A stretch of DNA of 11,135 bases from Ichthyophonus hoferi (Eukaryota; Opisthokonta; Ichthyosporea; Ichthyophonida; Ichthyophonidae), in the NCBI GenBank assembly GCA_002751075.1, contig NAOQ01000992.1, forward strand, positions 8,865 through 19,999, given 5' to 3'. Shown here piece by piece: positions 5,569 through 11,135 of the stretch. The translations under genes and the position numbers were made by a program. Positions within the stretch are counted from its first letter, which is position 1; the number at the start of each line of letters is the position of its first letter. The notes beneath the pieces were generated by a model. It did no database searches and was not told the origin of the DNA. It was given only the letters and a program-made list of their open reading frames with translations.

Positions 5569-5950
5569 ATATAGCTAGGCTTTAGAGTACCCGTATAGAA
5601 GCCGGGTGCATAACTACTAGGGCTAGTAATAATTGCGGTTGTCGATTATTGCAGTCATAGCAGTAGGCAGCTATTTATTATGATCTCTAGCAACATCATT
5701 TAAAAGAGATTGTATCACGTCTATAATAGCTTCGGGAGTTAAGCAGGAGAAGCGTTAAGTTACAGACTGATGATACAGTTGAGATCTGTGAACAGTCGAG
5801 ACAAGGGATTCGTAATCGTCTGTAGCTCATAGCGGCTTAACACCTCCGAGCACAATAATAAACTCGAAGGAGGTTAAGCTACTAATTTGGACGATTAGGG
5901 ATTCCAACTCGGCCTCCACGTAATTGTCATTAGTACTAATTGCAATTATG
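5569..5950 (+). other. Hairpin region with CCTCC/GGAGG stem
   Basis: No gene. ACCCG 5589-5593 / CGGGT 5603-5607; AATAAT 5628-5633 / ATTATT 5645-5650; TGTATC 5710-5715 / GATACA 5772-5777 around GCTTC 5729-5733 / GAAGC 5749-5753. TAATCGTC 5813-5820 / GACGATTA 5890-5897 encloses the stem 5835-5850 / 5863-5879, which buries a GGAGG that might otherwise be taken for a ribosome-binding site. Confidence 0.6.
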
Positions 5951-6105
5951 TATCATATGTATCATGGCTTAAGAAGGAGTTTGAGAGCCATTATCTCCAT
6001 TTGATACGTGGTGTGATACACAGTATCCCTAGAAAAAGATTAGTATACTTACTAGGCTATATGACAGCCAGTCATACTAGTGTAGAGTAAGCATATTAAT
6101 CATAT
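5951..6105 (+). other. Possible small pseudoknot and nested stem
   Basis: ATGGCT 5964-5969 / AGCCAT 5986-5991 is a clear hairpin. GGAG 5976-5979 in its loop can pair with CTCC 5995-5998 beyond it (only 4 bp). GATTA-TAT-CTTAC 6038-6052 pairs with GTAAG-ATA-TAATC 6087-6101, with small symmetric mismatches. Confidence 0.45.
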
Positions 6106-6600
6106 CCAAAGCATTGTCTAAGGCAATAAGACAAGGAAGATTGTTGGATATAAGCTAGACGAAGAACCAGCGAGCGTGCTATTCTTTAGGAGGCTTCAGG
6201 AGGCTTGTCCGGGCGATGGAGTGATAGAGCACACACCAGGACATCTCCTACTTAAATACTGTGTGACTGCTAATGCATTTTCCAAAGCGAATCGATGATC
6301 TAGCAGGAAAAGAGCAGTTGTCCAGTAGGTAGGGGACGCCAGTGAAGGAATTAGCGCCAACTACTCGAATCGACGTAGTCTGTCTGAAGGATATTCCGGT
6401 CAAAATGGCTTGCGGAAGTCATTTTTACCAAAGAATGAGTTCACACAGGGACGGCTCATTCTATCTATGAAGGCATAGAAAGAGATAATCTTGATATACT
6501 ATACGTGTAACTTATATAGTATAGAGAGATTATCAATATAGCTCTATGATAATGATAGTAGTGAATCTTAGATGAACTACTACTTATATAGATGCGAATT
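6106..6600 (+). other. Hairpin region
   Basis: No gene. GTGCTAT 6176-6182 / ATAG-GCAC 6224-6232 encloses a tandem 9-nt repeat AGGAGGCTT (6188-6196, 6198-6206). AAAATG-CTT 6402-6411 / AAG-CATTTT 6416-6425 with G6408.U6419. AGAATGAG 6432-6439 / CTCATTCT 6455-6462. GATAATCT 6484-6491 with TATACTAT 6495-6502 pairs with ATAGTATA 6516-6523 and AGATTATC 6527-6534. TAGTAGT 6556-6562 / ACTACTA 6576-6582. The stretch 6240-6400 shows little. Confidence 0.55.
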
Positions 6601-6910
6601 AGCTCCCACAATACTCAATAGTATACTATTTTCATATGGAGGGATCTTTATACGGCAATACTCGCACCATTGGTATTCCTGTTATAGAACAGGGATATAG
6701 CAACTTGAAGTGCCCTTTATAAAGACTTTATAACTAGAATATCTAGTAATAAAGGACTAATGAGCTATATTCCTTTATATTGACGCGAAGCATTGATAGA
6801 ATACCGGACACGAAGAGCGGAATCTGAGTGTCGCTGTATGAAAGCAGCCAGCGTCTCATTCCATTCTAGAGACAAATGCAAGGCTTTGTTGTCTCGCCTA
6901 GATAGTCATG
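6601..6910 (+). other. Hairpin region
   Basis: No gene. TATTCCTGTT 6674-6683 / AACAGGGATA 6688-6697 with U6677.G6694; CTTTAT-ACTAGA 6726-6738 / TCTAGT-ATAAAG 6742-6754 with a symmetric A.A mismatch; GAGACAA 6869-6875 / TTGTCTC 6889-6895. Confidence 0.6.
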
Positions 6911-7348
6911 ATACAAAATCAATTACAAAGGTGTAGACGTACGCCAAGGTAATTTATTTCTTTATGATACCACTAAAGTGAAACGCAGGTAACCATAGTA
7001 ATGCCCTGTCCACAAAGTTGTACAGCTGTAATTACCGAGTGGTGCATTGGGAGCGAATGCTTGGTATCTTTTAGAGTGCGAATTAAGAGTGATCTAAAAG
7101 TATAAAGCTTGAGATAGGCTATCCGCTCTACTCTACTTGTGGTATCAGAGAGACCTCTCAAGACTCTCGTGCATGACAAGGACGTTGTTATGCGCTTGTG
7201 AATTTCGGGACAATTCAAAGGGCAGATGAGCAACTCCGCCATCAAAATGGACGTTTGTCTTAATATGAAGTCACGAGCATGTCGGGTGATAACAGTGCAA
7301 CGGCATCGTTCCAAATGCTCTAGACTGACCTCAACCGGTCTACACAGG
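6911..7348. other. Least structured stretch; no recognised gene
   Basis: The clearest helix is CTTTTAGA 7068-7075 / TCTAAAAG 7093-7100. A 113-codon - strand frame at 6973-7314 covers most of it. Its translation is rich in Arg, Leu, Ser, Thr and Cys, shows no domain or signal I know and has no evident ribosome-binding site, so I do not call it. If any protein exists in the window, this is the place I would look first. Confidence 0.3.
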
Positions 7349-7349
7349 C

Positions 7350-7898
7350 TATGAGATAGTAGAACAAGAATCTAATAAGCTATTTAGATTCGATTCTCAT
7401 AACCGAGTAAGACAGAATTCGAAGGTTGAGATTCCGATATATCTAGAATAGTGTCTGAGACAACAGTGCCTTAGGCGCTGGTGCAAGGTTACGGTGGGCC
7501 TTTAGCTCGAGCGCAGCGAAGTTCCGTTGGCACATCTGGAGGTCAACTGGAACCGGTAGCACGTTTCAATGAATTATTTATGGCGAGAGCAACAGAAATA
7601 AAGAAGTGAAACATACTGTCGGTGCCTATTTAGATATACATATTTAGGCATTAAATATGAGGATGATACGCTATTATCAACACTGGTTAGGAAGTAAAGT
7701 TACTAACAGTAGCAGATAATAAGATCACCCCCGTAAGTATCAAGTAGGTACCTTAGTGACTACCCGATTACGTATAACTGTACTACGAAACGATGCTCGG
7801 TACAGTAGACGTGTAGCCTTGGTGCACTTGAGCAAGGGGAGGCTATTCAATATCTTACTTGTAGATATTGGAAGCCTTTTAATAATACGCTCCGTATT
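7350..7898 (+). other. Hairpin region
   Basis: No gene. TATGAG 7350-7355 / CTCATA 7396-7401 encloses GAATCTAA 7368-7375 / TTAGATTC 7384-7391. Between 7405 and 7620 I see only short arms. GCCTA/TAGGC near 7625-7650 and GTTAG/CTAAC near 7686-7708 follow. TAGCCT 7814-7819 / AGGCTA 7840-7845; CAATATCT 7848-7855 / AGATATTG 7863-7870. Confidence 0.5.
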
Positions 7899-8009
7899 AA
7901 ATTAGACGTCCTGTCTCAGGTTCCCAGTACCAGCCATGGTACGGTCGTCATGTTCGACAAATCCCCGTTCCCTAGATTGATAAGCATTATCAGAGGGAAA
8001 GTCTAATTT
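7899..8009 (+). ncRNA. Three-way junction domain
   Basis: AAATTAGAC 7899-7907 pairs perfectly with GTCTAATTT 8001-8009. It encloses GTACC 7927-7931 / GGTAC 7938-7942 and TTCCCT 7968-7973 / AGGGAA 7994-7999, the latter with inner TGATA 7978-7982 / TATCA 7988-7992. Confidence 0.7.
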
Positions 8010-8142
8010 ACTAGGATCTGAGACTTTAAAATATCGTAGCAGTCAACGATAAAATCCGTTAAGGAATTGAGGGATCGGATTTTGAAGTAGGACAATATAT
8101 TGTACCTAATAAATAAGTAGTTATTTATGTATGCAATATCTT
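8010..8142 (+). other. Hairpin series
   Basis: TATCGT 8032-8037 / ACGATA 8046-8051, then AAAATCCG 8051-8058 / CGGATTTT 8076-8083, then a self-complementary ACAATATATTGT near 8092-8103, then ATAAATAA gtag TTATTTAT 8109-8128. Hairpins follow each other almost without linkers. Confidence 0.65.
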
Positions 8143-8278
8143 AGACTACATGACTATAGATATTTATATCATCCTTTGGATTCTATACTTGAAACTCCCT
8201 GTTTCATATAGTACATTATAGAATTAGTACGTGTACTAATGATTAATAATGTGATATATAGAAAATATCGTGTAGTCT
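8143..8278 (+). ncRNA. Multi-branch domain closed by a 10-bp helix
   Basis: AGACTACATG 8143-8152 pairs with CGTGTAGTCT 8269-8278 with one wobble (U8151.G8270). Next inside is TATATCA 8165-8171 / TGATATA 8252-8258, then hairpins GAAAC tccct GTTTC 8191-8205 and ATTAGTAC gt GTACTAAT 8223-8240. Confidence 0.7.
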
Positions 8279-8382
8279 TGGAGTTGTGTCCGAGCTTACA
8301 CGCTTAGAGGCTATTTTCAAGTTGAAGATGTCTCGACTCATAAACGTGTTTACTCACCATAACTATGCGTAACATGTGCAGC
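8279..8382. other. Linker, little seen
   Basis: Only short complementary words (for example GTGT/ACAC near 8285-8300). No gene and no clear long helix. Confidence 0.3.
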
Positions 8383-8475
8383 ATAGCTAGAAGAGAAACG
8401 CGAGAAGGTAGTAATATATTATATTACGGTACTATAGCCTGATCAACGTTACAGGATAGTACCTCTTCGAGCTAT
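8383..8475 (+). ncRNA. Junction module C (shortest, three-way form)
   Basis: ATAGCTAGAAGAG 8383-8395 pairs with CTCTTCGAGCTAT 8463-8475 with a single A.G mismatch. The core GCGA 8400-8403 is followed by GAAGG 8404-8408, then two hairpins: GTAATAT/ATATTAC about 8411-8427, and GGTACTAT 8428-8435 / ATAGTACC 8456-8463. At 93 nt it is the most compact copy. GAAGGTA 8404-8410 could also pair with TACC...TTC near 8460-8468, competing with the closing stem. Confidence 0.7.
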
Positions 8476-8720
8476 AACACGTTATGGTCTTTTCATAACT
8501 TCACTCTCTTCTATCGATACAAGTACTTATAGAAGTGAGTTACATTCACTCAACTAATCCTTGGGATCTAAGGACCAAGTGAGAAGTAGGAGGAAGTAAA
8601 TAGACCGATCGACTGGGTCTGTAGATGAAGGAGAGCGGGCTATTTAGGCTAGGATGTTAAGCGGGAATAGCCGGCTTATCTCCGTACTTACTCAATGAGG
8701 ATTAGTATCATTATAGTTCC
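8476..8720 (+). other. Hairpin series
   Basis: No gene. GTTATG 8481-8486 / CATAAC 8494-8499; CTTCTAT 8508-8514 / ATAGAAG 8529-8535; CTTGG 8560-8564 / CCAAG 8575-8579; AGACC 8602-8606 / GGTCT 8616-8620; GGAGA 8630-8634 / TCTCC 8679-8683 around GGCTATT 8638-8644 / AATAGCC 8666-8672. Confidence 0.6.
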
Positions 8721-9153
8721 ATAAGCAGTACCATGGTACACTCTTGGTCAAATTATCGAACAGTTCGCGCTTGTTTATTCGAGCCCCGTTACAATATCCA
8801 TGATTAGCTCCAGGATGGAGATGGAGGATAATTTTACTGATCTTATCTGATATGAAGGACCCTCTTCATACGTAAGGTCAGGTGCACATGTACTCTGGCC
8901 CTTGTATCACTATATTTCGATACATTTATTTCATATGTCTATGGAATCAATATATTGATTTGGCATGATACGAGGATAGATCTTGTTATGTGGCTGCAGG
9001 AGAGCATTAAAGATCTATGCTACTACTATAGTTACTAGTTCGCTGGCACGGATAGGACCGTAAGTAGTAGTAGTAGACCATAGTACGGGTACGTATGTCT
9101 AGGTTAGTGATACTATTAGAATATAATAGTATTACAACCTAGCTTGGAACGTG
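8721..9153 (+). other. Hairpin region ending in a strong two-part stem
   Basis: No gene. TATGAAG 8851-8857 / CTTCATA 8864-8870; GTATC 8904-8908 / GATAC 8919-8923; palindrome 8945-8960; ATAGATCTT 8976-8984 / AAGATCTAT 9010-9018; CTACTACT 9020-9027 / AGTAGTAG 9063-9070. The best helix is CTAGGTT 9099-9105 / AACCTAG 9136-9142 continued by TGATACTATTA 9108-9118 / TAATAGTATTA 9124-9134, with G9109.U9133. The stretch 8721-8850 shows only short arms. Confidence 0.6.
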
Positions 9154-9397
9154 ATCATTGTAGCTCAAAGGACCTCTATTGTTATATAGTATATATACAT
9201 AGAGTTCTTTATATATACATATCAGCTAGTTATGTATTCAGGAGATTCACCCCTTGTCTCTCCAGAATCATACTATGGTATGTATTAATTAAAGAATACC
9301 TCCATATATAAGTATATTGTGGTAGCCTTTTCGCAACTATATCAAGTCTACTAGCATAAGTGCTAGTATCCTGTATAGTTACGATGTCCATAATGAT
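9154..9397 (+). ncRNA. Junction module F (mirror three-way form)
   Basis: TAGCTC 9161-9166, then arm AAAGG 9167-9171 / CCTTT 9326-9330, then TCGC 9331-9334 into P2: AACTATA 9335-9341 / TATAGTT 9374-9380 with inner TACTAGCA taag TGCTAGTA. The outer closing stem is weak (ATCATT 9154-9159 / AATGAT 9392-9397). Within the arm lie GTATATATA/TATATATAC, the conserved 9241-9264 loop and CATAC tatg GTATG. It is collinear with the copy at 888-1144. TAGCTCAAAGG could instead pair with CCTTTGAGCTA at 10670-10680. Confidence 0.62.
9241..9264. repeat. Conserved 21-nt loop, copy 2
   Basis: Bases 9244-9264 repeat 984-1004 exactly. Here GGAGA 9241-9245 is complementary to TCTCC 9259-9263, giving a 5-bp stem with a 13-nt loop. 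Confidence 0.65.
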
Positions 9398-9407
9398 AAT
9401 GACCAGA

Positions 9408-9491
9408 ATTACATTAAAGTATCTTAGGATACTGTTATTGTAACTTGTCCCCTTAGCCTTATCTTTGACTAGGCTAATGAGTTAATGTAAT
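9408..9491 (+). ncRNA. Three-way junction domain
   Basis: ATTACATTAA 9408-9417 / TTAATGTAAT 9482-9491 is a perfect 10-bp closing helix around two hairpins: AGTATC ttag GATACT 9418-9433 and TTAGCCT 9453-9459 / AGGCTAA 9471-9477. Confidence 0.75.
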
Positions 9492-9800
9492 AATATACTA
9501 TTATCTCACTATACTATACTATTAGAGTATTGTATATTGAGTATGTAGATATATATTAGTAGTATAAGTCTTATATCCTATACTACTATTATAATAATAG
9601 TACATTATGAATTATGGCAAGAGCATGAAGTAGGCTACATGGCTTTCCATAACCGAAGAAGCCTTAAACTTCAGAGGTATATTAACGAATCGTAACTACC
9701 GGACTACTGGTAGGCAAGGTAGTAAGATTAATTATAATTATGACGTAAAGCGTATGGGGACTCATAGCTTTTCTAAATAATTCTAATTTCATATATTCCA
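9492..9800 (+). other. AT-rich hairpins
   Basis: No gene. CTCA-TATAC-ATACT around 9506-9525 pairs with the AGTAT-GTATA-TGAG side ending near 9542; AGTAGTATA 9558-9566 / TATACTACT 9579-9587; a palindromic ACTATTATAATAATAGT follows; CTACC 9696-9700 / GGTAG 9709-9713. Little is seen in 9714-9800. Confidence 0.5.
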
Positions 9801-9813
9801 TTCCTATTGAGGA

Positions 9814-9917
9814 TTATATAACTATGACTATTAGCTAGTTATATGATCTAATAGGATTATATAACTAGATATTAGTCATAGTTATATAAATTCATGAGTG
9901 TATTCCTACAGCATGAA
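9814..9917 (+). ncRNA. Long stem of 17 bp plus 10 bp, with following hairpin
   Basis: Bases 9814-9830 pair perfectly with 9873-9889 (17 bp). Inside, CTAGTTATAT 9835-9844 pairs with ATATAACTAG 9859-9868, leaving a 14-nt loop. TTCATG 9891-9896 / CATGAA 9912-9917 stacks directly after it. The arms share ATATAACTA/TAGTTATAT words, so register-shifted pairings are possible. Confidence 0.75.
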
Positions 9918-10040
9918 TATGGAACGGAGCCTACTGATATGAAGGCAGGAAGCCGCAGGTGACTGTCAGGGTCCACTTCTAGGACAATGCGTCATAGGAG
10001 TCCCTGTCAGTCTGGCTCGTCCATGTACAGGACAGTTATT
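9918..10040. other. Linker, short arms only
   Basis: No gene. A few short complementary words (for example GGAC/GTCC near 9980-10035) but no long helix that I can support. Confidence 0.3.
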
Positions 10041-10153
10041 GTTTACAATAAGCCAAGTACTATATCAATGATGTATTGATATACTATTGTGAGGCTTGCA
10101 ATTATCTGGGCAAGTATAATTGTAAACGTAAATTCACGTACCTACCCTACGTG
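10041..10153 (+). ncRNA. Multi-branch domain plus hairpin
   Basis: GTTTACAAT 10041-10049 / ATTGTAAAC 10119-10127 closes the domain. Inside are AAGCC 10050-10054 / GGCTT 10093-10097 around TATATCAAT gatgt ATTGATATA 10061-10083, and CTTGC 10095-10099 / GCAAG 10110-10114 (two bases shared). It is followed by CACGTA ccTACCc TACGTG 10135-10153. Confidence 0.72.
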
Positions 10154-10509
10154 ACAATCTTATGGATAGCCGGATGTGTCAGGGAGGCTAGGAATGACAT
10201 ACCATCTCATGACCGACGTGAGTGTGGTTAGCGAGGAACACCAGTGACGATAACCCAGCACGAGTCTAGCAAGGAGGCTTAGATGTGTTGCACAGGAAGG
10301 AGACACTCTGAGCCCACGAGAGAGGTCAAGTACGCGAATGTCCATGAGTTCTTGATCACGACCTAGTGTGTCAGGAGTTCACTTTATGAACAGAAAGTGA
10401 CAAATAGTAATATGCCGGTACGTGTTAAGGCACTATATTACTATCATGCCACAACAAGTCATAGACGATGCTGGGGACGTCATTTAGTATGACTCTAGGC
10501 TTGCTAATT
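10154..10509 (+). other. Weakly structured part, then hairpins
   Basis: No gene. In 10154-10375 I see only TGTCA/TGACA and other short arms; a 61-codon - strand frame there is chance-sized. Then TCACTTT 10379-10385 / AAAGTGA 10394-10400; ATAGTAATAT 10404-10413 / ATATTACTAT 10435-10444 with inner GCC/GGC; AGTCATA 10457-10463 / TATGACT 10488-10494 with CAAG/CTTG outside. Confidence 0.5.
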
Positions 10510-10682
10510 GATAGCTTATTCGTGGCTAGGAACAATAGCTTGCTATTGTGACTAAGATAGCCGCGAGAAGGCTATACACTGATAAGACATTGGAACATAT
10601 GTCTCATCAATAGTGTATTGAGCACGACTCAGTACGAACGAAGTAGTTTGTGAGACTGATTCTGGCGAACCTTTGAGCTATC
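10510..10682 (+). ncRNA. Junction module D (three-way form)
   Basis: GATAGCT 10510-10516 / AGCTATC 10676-10682 closes the module, with TTCG 10519-10522 / CGAA 10666-10669 inside. Hairpin ACAATAG cttg CTATTGT 10532-10549 lies before the core GCGA 10563-10566 and GAAGG 10567-10571, which pairs with CCTTT 10670-10674 with a G.U at the end. After it come ATACACT 10574-10580 / AGTGTAT 10612-10618 and AGACAT 10585-10590 / ATGTCT 10599-10604. The core can also form a local ATAGCC/GGCTAT hairpin. Confidence 0.68.
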
Positions 10683-10889
10683 TATTTCTAGAGCCATAAA
10701 CGTGATGACCTCTCACAGGGGTCTGTGGAACACCCCGTTCAGCAATATATCCTTGATATATAGTCTGTATGACGGTGGTCATGTTCTAACTCTAGTATTG
10801 ATTGGAGCGACCCCTAGGAGTAGACCTACTGGCTCTATCTCCGTATAGTCCTCGTAACTAGTTACTGTTGGACTAGACAGCGGAAACCA
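10683..10889 (+). other. Hairpin domains before the 3' end
   Basis: No gene. ATGACC 10705-10710 / GGTCAT 10777-10782 encloses GGGGT 10718-10722 / ACCCC 10732-10736 and ATATATC ctt GATATAT 10745-10761. TAGTCC 10846-10851 / GGACTA 10870-10875 encloses the palindrome GTAACTAGTTAC 10855-10866. Confidence 0.6.
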
Positions 10890-11058
10890 AAATTTGATTT
10901 CTAGCGTGTGCATTTGCAGCAATTGTGAAACGAGGCGCTGGGGTGCGAGCTCAAACGTGAAGGAGTGTCAAAACAGCTTAACACTGTTGAGCCCTAGTTT
11001 TGATGCGAACGCTAGGTATTAGTTGCTTAGAAATGTGCTAAGCGAAGTAATCAAATTT
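10890..11058 (+). promoter_or_regulatory. Candidate alternative fold (antiterminator-like) over the 3' end
   Basis: AAATTTGATT 10890-10899 pairs perfectly with AATCAAATTT 11049-11058, and CTAGCGT 10901-10907 with ACGCTAG 11009-11015, around TCAAAAC/GTTTTGA near 10967-11003 and GCTTAG 11025-11030 / CTAAGC 11038-11043. This uses 11012-11015 and 11058, which are also needed for the terminator stem, so both cannot fully form. Whether this is a switch or merely one stable fold is unknown. Confidence 0.5.
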
Positions 11059-11075
11059 AATACCTAGTCTTTTTT
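11012..11075 (+). terminator. Branched intrinsic-terminator-like hairpin with T6
   Basis: CTAGGTATTA 11012-11021 pairs perfectly with TAATACCTAG 11058-11067, with an inner GCTTAG aaatgtg CTAAGC hairpin. Two bases later comes a run of six T (11070-11075). Unlike the T-runs at 1257 and 5523, no nearby A-run sequesters it. The inner branch and only moderate GC make it atypical. Confidence 0.5.
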
Positions 11076-11135
11076 CAATACTACTATCTTAAGGCACAGT
11101 ACTTGAAGGGTGTGACCGGCATACTAAAATGATTT
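11076..11135. other. Downstream sequence, nothing recognised
   Basis: Sixty bases after the T-run show no start codon with a ribosome-binding site, no clear hairpin and no recognised motif. Confidence 0.4.

Larger units (their letters stand above)
1..11075 (+). ncRNA. Candidate giant structured non-coding RNA (or tandem cluster of structured RNAs)
   Basis: The whole interval lacks credible protein genes but is packed with complementary arms: dozens of perfect 6-17 bp helices, many nested into closed multi-branch domains described below. Strand was judged from wobble pairs. G.U pairs that would be A.C on the other strand occur at 26/44, 431/503, 1775/1784, 3197/3211, 6408/6419, 6677/6694, 8151/8270, 9109/9133 and 10567/10674. 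The reverse occurs at 892/1140, 900/1083 and 3700/3711. The + strand is favoured. The left end is outside the window because unit 1 of the array lacks its left outer arm; the right end is placed at a terminator-like hairpin. I saw no promoter and no clear internal terminator, since T-runs at 1257-1261 and 5523-5528 can pair with nearby A-runs. One RNA versus several adjacent RNAs cannot be decided from sequence. A DNA-level role for cruciforms is the main alternative. Confidence 0.5.

Noticed and set aside
5835-5879. GGAGG at 5869-5873 as a ribosome-binding site
   Set aside because: It is one arm of a strong stem with CCTCC at 5843-5847 and no open frame starts at the right distance downstream.
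6188-6206. AGGAGGCTT direct repeat as target-site duplication or attachment site
   Set aside because: The two copies are one base apart with nothing between them, so they do not bracket an element.
10160-10345. 61-codon - strand open frame as a gene
   Set aside because: Short, without a start signal or similarity that I recognise; expected by chance in 11 kb.
1-11135. Divergent rRNA operon or tRNA cluster
   Set aside because: None of the universal SSU or LSU rRNA words (such as the 530 loop or the decoding-site strand) and no tRNA cloverleaf with GTTCRA arm and anticodon stem was found.
1-11135. Protein genes hidden by a reassigned stop codon
   Set aside because: TAG is frequent, but TAA and TGA are also dense in the frames I sampled, and the hairpin pattern explains the sequence better.

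Overview
This window shows no protein-coding gene. The longest open frames (up to 123 codons) are chance-sized, resemble no family I know, have no convincing ribosome-binding site, and are cut through by RNA-like hairpins. There is no tRNA and I recognise no core motif of rRNA, RNase P, tmRNA, SRP RNA or group I/II introns. The organism cannot be named. The DNA is AT-rich, and a branched hairpin followed by six T near the right end resembles a bacterial or phage intrinsic terminator, so a bacterial, phage or plasmid source is the best guess.

What fills the window is complementarity. From base 1 to about 11075 nearly every stretch folds on itself: perfect arms of 5-17 bp, many nested, often with symmetric one-base mismatches, several closing multi-helix domains of 60-250 nt. 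When imperfect pairs are sorted by strand, nine helices I checked are G.U on the + strand (A.C on the other) and three are the reverse. This favours a + strand transcript. The parsimonious reading is one very long structured non-coding RNA, or a tandem cluster of such RNAs, cut off at the left edge and ending at the terminator at 11012-11075.

Layout: (1) 1-714, a tandem array of seven structurally identical hairpin units with conserved internal-loop sequence and quite different but fully complementary outer stems. (2) 888-1755, two copies of a recurring junction module flanking a GC-rich domain with pseudoknot potential. (3) 1756-4650, many local domains, including a 17-bp helix closing a 218-nt domain, another junction module (2663-2803) and a triplicated AGGAATGAGGGC loop. 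(4) 4655-5101, the fullest junction module, a four-way junction. (5) 5102-8382, continuous hairpins, with 6911-7350 the least structured part. (6) 8383-10682, three more junction modules, a second 17-bp long-range stem and compact three-way junctions. (7) 10683-11075, closing hairpins and two mutually exclusive folds over the terminator.

The junction module occurs seven times. Its consensus is a UAGCUC/GAGCUA closing stem, a UCGC/GCGA hairpin, and one or two extra arms starting AAAGG/CCUUU. It is nearly its own reverse complement, so three-way versions appear in two mirror forms. Repeated loops, junctions and tandem units built at this scale without protein recall the large ornate bacterial RNAs (OLE, GOLLD, ROOL), but those are under about 1 kb and I see no sequence match to them. 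Function is unknown.
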